A stretch of 55,721 bases of DNA from Bacteroidota bacterium (GTDB lineage: Bacteria; Bacteroidota; Bacteroidia; Bacteroidales; VadinHA17), in the NCBI GenBank assembly GCA_003250475.1, contig QKGI01000050.1:1-55721 (forward strand), read 5' to 3'. The notes under the pieces are model-generated. The model was not told the origin of the DNA. It saw only the letters and a program-made list of their open reading frames with translations, and searched no databases. This document shows, piece after piece, positions 1 to 8,275 of this stretch; positions within the stretch are counted from its first letter, which is position 1, and each line of letters opens with the position of its first letter. The position numbers and the translations under genes are program-made.

Positions 1-2529
1 TTCGGTGTAGAATACCGGATTACCGTTCGCGTCATCCCATATACTCTGGTCGCGGTCCATCCAGATGATCTGAGTGGTGATGGAGGCTACCATACGCAAT
101 TCCTTTATATGGGTGATGGTCCGGATATTGGTATTGAATCTCTTGTCGATACTTCCATTCCCTGCGGGATAAACAGCCACGAACGGGTATTCCTTCCCGC
201 CGATGCTTCCGGAAGAAGGTTTAAGAAGGTCAACGATGGTCGATTGCCTTTTTACCATCATCCAGGCTCCGTCAACAATGAATGATGTGCGGAGCGCTTT
301 TACAGTACCAAGGTCAACCGTAAATTCAACCCCTTTTTTAATCGTCATATCATTATTGGAAGGATAGCTGAAGCTCACATGGACTGTATCCTGTATAACA
401 TCCAGTTGTATTTCTTCACTGGTTACCGGATCAATGTAAAAGACCCCGGATCCGGGTACAAGATACAGGTCAAGCCCATTTTGTGTCGGTGCGGTGTAGC
501 GATTGAAAATGAAATTCTCATAGTATTGTTCAAAGCTGAAGCCGTTCTCCATCTTCTCGGAATAGATCGTGACATTCATATCTATACCTTTGACAGTCAT
601 ATCAAACCCGGCCTCAATTTTTCTGTTCACTGCAGGTACCAGGTTTTCATTGCGCGGATTTTCATAGATCTTTGTTGTCACCACGAATGTACCGCTCTGA
701 GCTACCGGGTCATAATAAGACAGCCCGGTCTTGTCCCAGTATGCTTTGTCAGGATAGAGAAAGAGAAGTGAGGGCGCCTTTGAGAAAAGACCGTATCCTC
801 CTCTTAAAGCAAGATGGCTTATTGTGTTTACTTCTTTATCTATAATGGTATATCTCAGGTTGAACCTTGGATCAAGCATGGTAATTTCTTCCCTGGAGCT
901 GAAGATTCCATCGGGCTGCACATTTGTGAACCTGAGCCCTGCCTGGATATCAATCCTCGTCGGGCCAACAGGAATACCCAGGTTTTCTTCTGCATAATAT
1001 GCAAGCTGCCCGAGAGAGGGGATATCTTTATAGGACCTGGGCCTGGCATCTGTTCCCCCTGTAGGTACGGGAGGCCTTGACAGATCATATATCCTTCCCA
1101 GGCCATTGTTGCCATAGAGTTTCCATTCAACGCCTCCAACAATATTATTCAGCATTCTGCCTATGTTGAAAGAGCGGTTACCCGAGAGCTTCGCATTGAA
1201 ATAATAAGGCCTTCCGTCTATTGTCAGATCACTTAAGTAAGATGCGGGAAGAATGGGCACCTGGTTCTCCCCGGGCTCAAGTGCCACCGGTTGCGGCTGT
1301 GCTCCTGAAGGTATCTGCTCGAGGGTGACCTCGTGACCCACCTGGTGCTGTATGTCCCCGGACACCATGAAATTAAGATTGGTAAGGACCTTCGAATTAA
1401 GCGCCCATTTTGTATTAAAGTTCACTGACAATCCCTGTTCCCTGGCTTCATAGTCCTCGATATCGAGCATATCGGGATCTCTTTTATTTATATCCAGTGT
1501 CTGGAATGCCCTGGCCGAGAGGCTGAGAGTAAGTGGTTTTGTATCCTGGAGAATAGTATTATTATAAATTATTCCCCCGTTCAGCCGGTTGAATGTCTCA
1601 TACTTAACCCTGATATCATCAAATGACTGTGTAAAATCAAAATCAAGGTTAAGAGTACCGGCCTTATCGCCAAGGGCGAGCCCCTTACCGGCATAAAACT
1701 GCTTGATGCCGGGGTCAGTCTTAACCTTGGCAGTAAAAGGAGTCTTGCCTTTTTTCATTGTTACCTTGACGGCACCGCTTAGAATATCTCCGTTCTCCAC
1801 GCCGGCGATACCCCTGACTACCTCAATAGTCTCTATGTTATCAACGGATATCTGCCTCACATCGGTTCCTGCAGATGCTGAGGTAGTAAAGCCAGCAGTT
1901 ACTCCGGTACCGGAAGCACCGGTAGTCTTAAGAAACTGCATGTTGGCATCATTTGAAACAGGGGCGCCGTCAATAACAAGGAGCGTCCCCAGGCTTGCCA
2001 TCTCATCGCTTACAGTACCCTCTTTACGTATAATCTCCCTGATGGTAAGCTGTTTCGGTTTTGAGAGATCCGGGTTGAGAGTTGTCTGACCGGGCAGCAG
2101 CTGAAGCACATCGGAGAGGTCAGTGGGCTGTACGTGCTGTATGGCCGACTGCTCTATCACAGAACTAGATGCAAGGTGCCGCCCCTCTTTGGCGGTTACA
2201 ACTACATCCTCTATCGCCAGAGTGGCCTCATCAATAAGGATTGTCACCTTGTCTACTGTTGCCGGGAAGGTAACGGCCTGTTCGTGCTCAACATAGCCAA
2301 GGCATGAGACTACAAGAGTATAGGTGCCGGAAGGAACATTGCGCAGGACAAACTCTCCCGAATCGTTTGTTGTGGCCCAGTTGTTGACCTCCTTCACTAC
2401 CACTGTTGCCATCATGACCGGTTCACCGGTGGTACGGCAGATGACCTTTCCCTGCAGTGATGTCCTGACCTGTGCCTGAAGCACAATACCTGCAGATAGC
2501 AATACCAGAATGAAGAAAAGCTTTTTCAA
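1..2529 (-). CDS. TonB-dependent outer membrane receptor (3' end outside window)
   Basis: Outer-membrane gated receptor; 843 codons are visible and the C-terminal part of the barrel lies beyond base 1. The N-terminus is a signal peptide ending LQAQ. A carboxypeptidase-D-regulatory-like beta domain follows (about residues 22-105), then a plug region containing LLVIDGAPV and the stretch IETIEVVRGIAGVENGD (about 150-230), then barrel strands. No ATG lies in frame near the start. The best start is TTG at 2529 giving KKLFFILVLLSAG, only 4 nt after the stop of the upstream DUF4857-like gene, which suggests translational coupling. As last gene of the metal-linked locus it probably imports, or senses, the substrate that the ABC exporter and Fe-S protein deal with. 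The substrate cannot be read from sequence. Receptor class is near certain; specificity unknown. Confidence 0.93.
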   Translation of the reverse strand, partial: MKKLFFILVLLSAGIVLQAQVRTSLQGKVICRTTGEPVMMATVVVKEVNNWATTNDSGEFVLRNVPSGTYTLVVSCLGYVEHEQAVTFPATVDKVTILIDEATLAIEDVVVTAKEGRHLASSSVIEQSAIQHVQPTDLSDVLQLLPGQTTLNPDLSKPKQLTIREIIRKEGTVSDEMASLGTLLVIDGAPVSNDANMQFLKTTGASGTGVTAGFTTSASAGTDVRQISVDNIETIEVVRGIAGVENGDILSGAVKVTMKKGKTPFTAKVKTDPGIKQFYAGKGLALGDKAGTLNLDFDFTQSFDDIRVKYETFNRLNGGIIYNNTILQDTKPLTLSLSARAFQTLDINKRDPDMLDIEDYEAREQGLSVNFNTKWALNSKVLTNLNFMVSGDIQHQVGHEVTLEQIPSGAQPQPVALEPGENQVPILPASYLSDLTIDGRPYYFNAKLSGNRSFNIGRMLNNIVGGVEWKLYGNNGLGRIYDLSRPPVPTGGTDARPRSYKDIPSLGQLAYYAEENLGIPVGPTRIDIQAGLRFTNVQPDGIFSSREEITMLDPRFNLRYTIIDKEVNTISHLALRGGYGLFSKAPSLLFLYPDKAYWDKTGLSYYDPVAQSGTFVVTTKIYENPRNENLVPAVNRKIEAGFDMTVKGIDMNVTIYSEKMENGFSFEQYYENFIFNRYTAPTQNGLDLYLVPGSGVFYIDPVTSEEIQLDVIQDTVHVSFSYPSNNDMTIKKGVEFTVDLGTVKALRTSFIVDGAWMMVKRQSTIVDLLKPSSGSIGGKEYPFVAVYPAGNGSIDKRFNTNIRTITHIKELRMVASITTQIIWMDRDQSIWDDANGNPVFYTE

Positions 2530-2533
2530 AGTA

Positions 2534-3781
2534 TTATGTTTTTGAGGGTGGTTTCACTTTGCTGAACTTATTCGGAAAGAACTGGGTGGCAACGAGTCCG
2601 TATATCCCTGTCACCGCCGTAATGAGGAGATCGGGAATGTTTGACTTCAGCGGCCATCCCCGCCTCATTATCAGTACCACTGCCACTATAAGGGCAATAA
2701 GGTTGATTATTATCCATCTGTAGCCGGGAGAGGGTTTGAAGAAGAACCTCACGAAGGCTGAATTGTCATCTCTCATTCTTATCTCGAAGGGGAAAATCGA
2801 GGCGAAGATCTTTCCGTCAGACCTTTCATACAGGCTTTCCCACTTTTCGCCATGCGTGCCCACAACATCGTACATGTCATCTATGGCTATCGCCTCATAC
2901 CAGTTCTCGCCGTAGACGGTTATGCACTTGTTAAACAGGTCGGAATTGAGCCTGAACGAATGCTGTGAAGGATTAAATCCATCGATGGGCAGCCTCTGGA
3001 GGTCATACACCTCATCCATTAACACATATATCCCCTGGTCCCTGGTTACTATGTAACAGTAATATTCCCTGCTTCTCAGGTCAACTGCTTCAATATAAAC
3101 TATATCAAGCTTCTCAGGAGTTTCTATCCTGGCTACATAGGGCTGCCCCTTCACCATCTTGACATGGAAGAGCGTCCCTTCACTGTCAGTGATGAAGTAT
3201 CCCTCATCATGTGACTTCCTTGTTGTGGGAAGACCGGCAATTATGTCTGCTGGAAAGACAAAACCTTCGGCTGTCAGTGCTTCCGTGAACAGCTGGCTTT
3301 TCTCCTCGTTTATCTTGTTGGTGCGTGCCACAATAAACTCCATCCTCTTCTCAATGCGGAAGTAGTCGTCAGGCATGGCCAGGTTAACCTTACCGCTCTC
3401 CGACTCAAGCATCGGCCAGAGGGTGATGACCGGAGAATCAAGTTTCCGGGGCGTATAGCGGTAGAAAGAGGAGGCTCTGCTTATCGACGGTGTCTCCATC
3501 TTGACACCCCTGATTGAATCCGGCATCGTGCCGTCAGCCATGAGCTGCCTGAAGAACATCAGGGGCAATAACTGCTCATATTCGTCTGAGGTATACGCCT
3601 TTCCATCCGGGGAGAGACGGCTGCCGCCATCAACAATTATGAAGTCATCGTTCATGCAACTGTAATAGACTCCCGGTGACCTGGGGACTTTCTCAAAAAT
3701 TGTCCAATATAATGAGGGTAGAACCATTGAGGCAACGAGTATGCCTGTAGCTACCAGTATGTATCTGCTAAACTTTATCAT
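2534..3781 (-). CDS. DUF4857-like two-TM membrane protein of the ABC locus
   Basis: 415 residues: an N-terminal membrane anchor (about 8-28), a large extracytoplasmic domain containing DGKAYTSDEYEQLLP near residue 60, and two hydrophobic segments near the C-terminus (about 350-400). From memory it resembles the Bacteroidota family DUF4857, which sits beside ABC transporter genes; that assignment is not verified. It starts 1 nt after the stop of the permease gene and ends 4 nt before the TonB receptor, so it is surely co-transcribed. I infer an exported accessory subunit of the ABC exporter, for example a substrate hand-over or gating protein between inner and outer membrane. No catalytic motif was recognised and there are no notable Cys pairs. 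Confidence 0.75.
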   Translation of the reverse strand: MIKFSRYILVATGILVASMVLPSLYWTIFEKVPRSPGVYYSCMNDDFIIVDGGSRLSPDGKAYTSDEYEQLLPLMFFRQLMADGTMPDSIRGVKMETPSISRASSFYRYTPRKLDSPVITLWPMLESESGKVNLAMPDDYFRIEKRMEFIVARTNKINEEKSQLFTEALTAEGFVFPADIIAGLPTTRKSHDEGYFITDSEGTLFHVKMVKGQPYVARIETPEKLDIVYIEAVDLRSREYYCYIVTRDQGIYVLMDEVYDLQRLPIDGFNPSQHSFRLNSDLFNKCITVYGENWYEAIAIDDMYDVVGTHGEKWESLYERSDGKIFASIFPFEIRMRDDNSAFVRFFFKPSPGYRWIIINLIALIVAVVLIMRRGWPLKSNIPDLLITAVTGIYGLVATQFFPNKFSKVKPPSKT

Positions 3782-3782
3782 C

Positions 3783-4451
3783 TTACATCTCTCCTTTCCT
3801 GAACCTGTAACCTGAAAATAAAACTACACAGCTGAGCAGCAACGTGATCAGCGCAAGCGGCAGTAACACCGGCTTGAATGCACCTATGGAGGCGCTGGTA
3901 AAAAAGAACGTCACAAAACCCGCTGCAATGACCGAGTAAAGACCCCTGAAGAGCCAAACCGGCTCCAGTAATACAAGGGCCACAAGGAAATAGGTAGCGA
4001 GGCCGCCAAGGAACCAGGGCAACATTGTAATAAGAGATGCATCAATGATGTTCGAGGGGAAGAAGATGGCGCTGCCGGCAACGAACAGTCCCAGGACCAG
4101 TGCCAGGAGTACTACCAGCACCAGGGCCCCGAAGGCATGCATTCTTATCAGAACACCATTCTCGGATACCGGCAGGTGGAATGTGAGCTTGATCCTTTTA
4201 TTTACCGTCTCCGGGAAGTACTGTGCTATAGCGATAGCCAGACCGATCACGAAGGGCAGGAACTTAAGAACCATAAAATATGCGCGTCCTCTGAAGAGGA
4301 AAGAATACCAGTAATTTGCTGCATCCACAAAGAGGATGTCATGCCTCACCTTGAGGAAGATATTGATAAGTGCCAGCAGACTCAGGCCCAGGGCAATAAG
4401 CACAATCAGCCTGATCTTCAGCCACTCTTTATATATTACAGATTTAAACAT
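3783..4451 (-). CDS. ABC-2 type transporter permease
   Basis: 222-residue polytopic protein with about six hydrophobic segments and a short cytoplasmic N-terminus (MFKSVIYKEWLKIR, the 'KEW' start typical of ABC-2 permeases). It follows the ATPase gene by 17 nt and is followed after 1 nt by the DUF4857-like gene. It would form the membrane channel of an exporter of the NosY/ABC-2 kind with the preceding ATPase. A NosFY-like role in copper/redox-centre handling would fit the neighbouring Fe-S membrane protein, but that is inference. Length is at the short end for ABC-2 permeases, so a homodimer is expected. Confidence 0.85.
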   Translation of the reverse strand: MFKSVIYKEWLKIRLIVLIALGLSLLALINIFLKVRHDILFVDAANYWYSFLFRGRAYFMVLKFLPFVIGLAIAIAQYFPETVNKRIKLTFHLPVSENGVLIRMHAFGALVLVVLLALVLGLFVAGSAIFFPSNIIDASLITMLPWFLGGLATYFLVALVLLEPVWLFRGLYSVIAAGFVTFFFTSASIGAFKPVLLPLALITLLLSCVVLFSGYRFRKGEM

Positions 4452-4468
4452 ATGGAAAATATTCAGGG

Positions 4469-5353
4469 TTAGTATTTACGTGTAAGACCAATGAAGGCAT
4501 CCTCAAGCGACATCTTTTTCTCCTCGAAGGAGGTATATTCAACTCCCTTTGAATTGAGGTATCCCTTCACTTCGTCTTCGGATGAATAGGTGTAAAACTC
4601 CAGCTTGTCTTTAACCTTTTCGATGTTAACAGCTATTCCGTTGAGGTCTATCTCTCTTTCCGGCGAAGCCAGGGTGATGTTGAACTGCCTGAAAGTGTTC
4701 ATGAACTGCTCTATCGGCTGCTGCGCCAGTATCTTGTTGTAATCCATGATCATCACATCATCAATCAGTCTCTCCATATCCTGGATGATATGTGAGGTCA
4801 CAAAAACTGTCTTATGCTCAGCCTTTGCATATTCTCTCATGTAGTCTATGAAGAGTCTCCTGTAACCGGGATCAAGGCCCATGGAAAAATCGTCAAGTAT
4901 AAGCAGGTCAGGATCCTGTGCCAGGATAAGACCGAGGGCCACCTGGGATCTCTGGCCGCATGACATGGTCGATATCTTCTGCTTCGGGGTGACCTTCAGC
5001 TTTGACATCAGCTCCCAGTACGGTGCGCTGTTCCAGTTGGGATAAAAACCGGAATAAAACTTCTCAATCTGGTGGATATTCATGAAGGTATACTGCACAT
5101 GGCCTTCAATGAGAAAGCCTATTCTCCGTTTGGTCTCCGGAGTAAGTAACTGGGTATTCTCTCCGTAGATAAGGCACTCACCTGCGAAAGGCTGAAGGAA
5201 TCCGTTAAGAATATTAATGGTGGTGGATTTGCCTGTACCGTTCTTGCCGAGAAGGCCCAGTATCTTACCCTCTTCCACGTTGAAGCTCATATTCTCATAT
5301 ACCAGCTTCTTCCCGTAGTAGTGGGTGAGGTTCTTACATTCTATTGCATACAT
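4469..5353 (-). CDS. ABC transporter ATP-binding protein with atypical motifs
   Basis: 294 residues. Walker A GKNGTGKS lies at 36-43, the signature region TMSCGQRSQ at 129-137, Walker B LLILDD at 150-155, the D-loop GLDP at 159-162 and the H-loop TSHI near 186-189. Two deviations stand out: the signature reads MSCGQ instead of LSGGQ, and the residue after the Walker B aspartate, normally the catalytic glutamate, is Asp155. About 90 residues follow the H-loop, as in NosF/CcmA-type exporters with a regulatory tail. It would power the ABC-2 permease encoded 17 nt downstream. The Glu-to-Asp change suggests slow hydrolysis, but this may be normal for the subfamily. Confidence 0.9.
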   Translation of the reverse strand: MYAIECKNLTHYYGKKLVYENMSFNVEEGKILGLLGKNGTGKSTTINILNGFLQPFAGECLIYGENTQLLTPETKRRIGFLIEGHVQYTFMNIHQIEKFYSGFYPNWNSAPYWELMSKLKVTPKQKISTMSCGQRSQVALGLILAQDPDLLILDDFSMGLDPGYRRLFIDYMREYAKAEHKTVFVTSHIIQDMERLIDDVMIMDYNKILAQQPIEQFMNTFRQFNITLASPEREIDLNGIAVNIEKVKDKLEFYTYSSEDEVKGYLNSKGVEYTSFEEKKMSLEDAFIGLTRKY

Positions 5354-5399
5354 GTGTTGGCTATGGGTTAGGGTTTGTCAGTAATCAGTTTCTGTTATT

Positions 5400-7316
5400 T
5401 TATTTTACAATTCCGGGATCAGGGAAATTAAACGGATTGGCCAGCTTGCCTGTACGGCCGTCAGAGTAATGGAATACAAGGGTATCAACATTGACAGCCG
5501 AGAAAATATTCTCAGGCACTGTTATGGTATCAACAAAATGGATGACACCGAGCTCCGTCCCTGCAGAGTCAAGCATCGTCTCAAAGGCAACCACACCCTT
5601 GTCATTGGAGAGATGACTTATAAGGTAGGTATAACGGGCCTTGAGCGACGAGTTTTTTCCCATTGTGAGGACATACCGGGATATAACATCGTTGTTGTAC
5701 CCTGAGAAACCGTTGAACCTTGAATTTGTAGGCACGAACATGGCTGAAGCATACTCGGCTTTGGATATTGTTGCCGGCTGGTCCTCAAAGGTGATCACAC
5801 GGTAAGGCAGCTTCACATGGAATTCATTTCCGTTTGAGGTGAAGGTAAGGCTCTTTGATTCTATTGCCTCAACAAGGGTCTCCCTGTCCGGTTCTTTACC
5901 TGCAGGGAAATATATGCGGACTATCACAGGGCATGCGAAGTCGCTCTGGAAGCCGCAGGCTTCAGTCTTCTGGTCGAGCAGGTGCTGAAGATATGTGGCA
6001 TCGAGAGGATCGAAAAACTTGTCAATTGTAAGAGTGTAATAGACAACTGAATCCACATCTTTTGCCACCGGTTCAATCACCTTTTTAACCGGCACAAAGA
6101 TCATCTTCTGGAGCTTTTCGTCGTTGTACATGGTGGTATCATATAATATATGCACCGTGTGACTTGCAACATATGTGGAGACCCCGTATATCCCGTCAAC
6201 CCTTCTCATCTGGTTTGCAAAAGCAGTTGAGCTGCCGAAGCACTTAATGTTCTTCAGTCCTGACATTTCAAATACTCCGGCACTCTCAATCTGTTCAGGT
6301 GTCCCCCATTTCTGGTCAATAGTGGGTAGCTCAAACAGTGTTCCTGCGGCTACGCCAAGTATTATAAGCGCACCGAGCACCACTGCCGGCAGCCACTTCA
6401 TATTTCTTTTGTTAATCTGGAGGGTGTCTTTCTCCGGGCAGGCATGCAGACAGTCACCACAAAGGGTGCAGTCGGTATGTGTCACCTTCTTCATCGATGC
6501 CACATCAATTCCCTGCGGGCATGTTTCGGAACAGAGTCCGCAGTCAATGCATGTATCCGTATTCCTGGTGATATGCACAGGGTCGGGCCACACCTTCTTC
6601 ATCCTCGCCACCTCGAGTATATATCCTCCTGCCGTAATAACCACGAGCGGATATATATAAGGTATGTCGAGTCCCACGATCAGAAGAACAGCATAGACAG
6701 CTATTATGCCGAGAAACCACCATGAGAATTTGAATATTGCAGACAGTGCACCCAGCGGGCAGAGATACCTGCACCAGAAAAGCCTGATGAACATCGATCC
6801 GACGACAAGGGCTACAATGGCCAATAATGCCCACAGAAGGACAACATCCGCATTAAATCCCGATGCTACGGCGTAATAGGGGTCGAACTTCTTACAGAAC
6901 AGCTCACTTGATTTCAGGGTGAAATAGAAAGTGATAAACAGCAGTACATATTTCAGAAGCCGCAGGGCATAGTCTATAAATCCTTTGGGGGTGAGCCTTA
7001 CTTTAAGTTTTTCCCCGAGCTTGCCGATCCACTCGCCAATAGTCCCCAGCGGGCAGATATAGCCACAGAAGAGCCTTGAGAAGAGGACTATACCGATAAA
7101 AAGCACCACACCCATCATGATCTGGGTGCTGGTCATAGAGCACGACAGGGAATCCATGGTGAGGTATGACCCCAGTGCCTGGAGTCCTCCGAAAGGACAG
7201 TATGCCTCAAAATCAGGAGAATAAGCTTTGTCAAACAGCAGGCGGAAGCCCATGAAGGTAAGTATACCAATGATAGCAAATTGATAAATTAATTTGTACC
7301 AGTTTTGCTTTTTCAT
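5400..7316 (-). CDS. NapH/CcoG-like polyferredoxin membrane protein with HMA-like domain
   Basis: 638 residues. The N-terminal half has about six membrane segments with NapH-type CxxxCP motifs (CGYICP 84-89, CRYLCP 182-187) and an early CPFGG at 40-44. Two 4Fe-4S ferredoxin motifs follow (CIDCGLCSETCP 256-267, CTLCGDCLHACP 283-294), then another TM segment (about 309-328). The next domain (about 350-410) has the look of a heavy-metal-associated fold: NIKCFGSSTAF then GIYGVSTY. It has a single Cys359 where HMA domains carry CxxC. The last 200 residues are extracytoplasmic and unassigned. It likely moves electrons from the cytoplasm or quinone pool to a periplasmic metal or cofactor. The neighbours (metal-sensor sigma module, ABC exporter, TonB receptor) point to metal handling, copper being a reasonable guess. 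Confidence 0.85.
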   Translation of the reverse strand: MKKQNWYKLIYQFAIIGILTFMGFRLLFDKAYSPDFEAYCPFGGLQALGSYLTMDSLSCSMTSTQIMMGVVLFIGIVLFSRLFCGYICPLGTIGEWIGKLGEKLKVRLTPKGFIDYALRLLKYVLLFITFYFTLKSSELFCKKFDPYYAVASGFNADVVLLWALLAIVALVVGSMFIRLFWCRYLCPLGALSAIFKFSWWFLGIIAVYAVLLIVGLDIPYIYPLVVITAGGYILEVARMKKVWPDPVHITRNTDTCIDCGLCSETCPQGIDVASMKKVTHTDCTLCGDCLHACPEKDTLQINKRNMKWLPAVVLGALIILGVAAGTLFELPTIDQKWGTPEQIESAGVFEMSGLKNIKCFGSSTAFANQMRRVDGIYGVSTYVASHTVHILYDTTMYNDEKLQKMIFVPVKKVIEPVAKDVDSVVYYTLTIDKFFDPLDATYLQHLLDQKTEACGFQSDFACPVIVRIYFPAGKEPDRETLVEAIESKSLTFTSNGNEFHVKLPYRVITFEDQPATISKAEYASAMFVPTNSRFNGFSGYNNDVISRYVLTMGKNSSLKARYTYLISHLSNDKGVVAFETMLDSAGTELGVIHFVDTITVPENIFSAVNVDTLVFHYSDGRTGKLANPFNFPDPGIVK

Positions 7317-7339
7317 ATAAAGAGAAGGTATTAGGTTAG

Positions 7340-7675
7340 TTAGTTAGTTGAATTCATACTTCTGAACAGCTGGTCCTGGATGAAGGTCGAATTGATGTGA
7401 TGTGACTCCATCAGTTCAACAAGAGCCTGGTCTGAGGAGGATTCCATATCCGGACTCAGGTTCCTGTAACTCTTTGCTCCAAGCAGTATGCCGAGGGAAC
7501 AGTAAACGACTATTAATATTGTTGAAATGAGAATCCTGGAGGGGACTGACATGGATCTCAGGCTGCCCTCTTTCTGCAGAGCGATTTTGCTCATCACGTC
7601 ATCTGCGAATGATTCGGGTACTGTGATCCTCATCCCCTTCATTTCGTCTGCAAGATTCCTTAACTGGTCAGTCAT
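7340..7675 (-). CDS. small single-pass membrane protein, candidate anti-sigma factor (CnrY-like position)
   Basis: 111 residues from the ATG at 7675; the codon before it is GTG and could serve as an alternative start. The N-terminal half (about 45 residues) is cytoplasmic and contains VPESFADDVMSKI, a pattern common in sigma-binding anti-sigma tails. One TM helix follows (about 48-68), then a short periplasmic tail. It sits directly after the sigma factor and the sensor-like gene and before the Fe-S protein. In the CnrYXH system of Cupriavidus the anti-sigma CnrY is likewise a small one-TM protein encoded next to sensor CnrX and sigma CnrH. The anti-sigma role is inferred from size, topology and context, not from clear sequence similarity. 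Confidence 0.6.
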   Translation of the reverse strand: MTDQLRNLADEMKGMRITVPESFADDVMSKIALQKEGSLRSMSVPSRILISTILIVVYCSLGILLGAKSYRNLSPDMESSSDQALVELMESHHINSTFIQDQLFRSMNSTN

Positions 7676-7750
7676 CACCTTTCTACTGTTTTTAACCTGT
7701 TCCGATAAAAAGACAACCCAAAACGCAAAAACCTGCGGGTGCCTTTAAAA

Positions 7751-8275
7751 TTATTTTCCAATATTGTTGATTCTCTCCTTCCTCGGGCAGTCTTTCTTGT
7801 TACAGGTCTTGCACTGATCCTCGAGCTGCATCATTTTCTTAAAGATCACAGTGAGCTGTTTCTGTTGCTCCTCATCGCATATGCTCTTCAGGTTTATGAA
7901 GTAATCGGTAGTATGCCGTCGCAAAGAGGTGCTCAGGAATCCCACCTTCCTGGCAAGGCTGTCGAGCACAGCCGGATCGCTGTTTTCTTTTGCCAGTTCC
8001 TCGATCATGGATACATTGGTTTCGCACATCATGTCCAGGACAAGGTTATATGTCCTGATCGTCCGGTCATTCTCCACCAGCACTTTCCTGTACTGATCAT
8101 CAGTAAGGTTAAGTTCCTTGCGCAGGAGGTCCATTGAATTAATCACACCGGTATCCTTCTTGACTTTCTCACCGGAGTTTTTCATTACAAAGAAGGTAAC
8201 CACTGCAGAGGTAATAACGAGCAGTATGATCATGTTGAACCACAACAATATCCTGTTTGACTTTTCAGGTATCAT
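7751..8275 (-). CDS. membrane-anchored heavy-metal-sensor-like protein (CnrX/ZraP/CpxP type)
   Basis: I place the start at the ATG at 8275 (MIPEKSNRILLWF), which overlaps the sigma gene stop by 11 nt; the ATG at 8335 would force a 71-nt overlap and put 20 polar residues before the anchor. The 174-residue product has a TM anchor (about 9-31), then a mostly helical periplasmic domain with LNLTDDQYRK (about 56-64) and many charged heptads. This is the four-helix LTxxQ/heavy-metal-resistance style of CnrX, ZraP and CpxP. Cysteines at 84 and 133 and a C-terminal cluster (C155, C158, C163) could bind metal. It probably senses periplasmic metal or envelope stress and controls the anti-sigma protein. 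The ligand is unknown. Confidence 0.8.
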   Translation of the reverse strand: MIPEKSNRILLWFNMIILLVITSAVVTFFVMKNSGEKVKKDTGVINSMDLLRKELNLTDDQYRKVLVENDRTIRTYNLVLDMMCETNVSMIEELAKENSDPAVLDSLARKVGFLSTSLRRHTTDYFINLKSICDEEQQKQLTVIFKKMMQLEDQCKTCNKKDCPRKERINNIGK

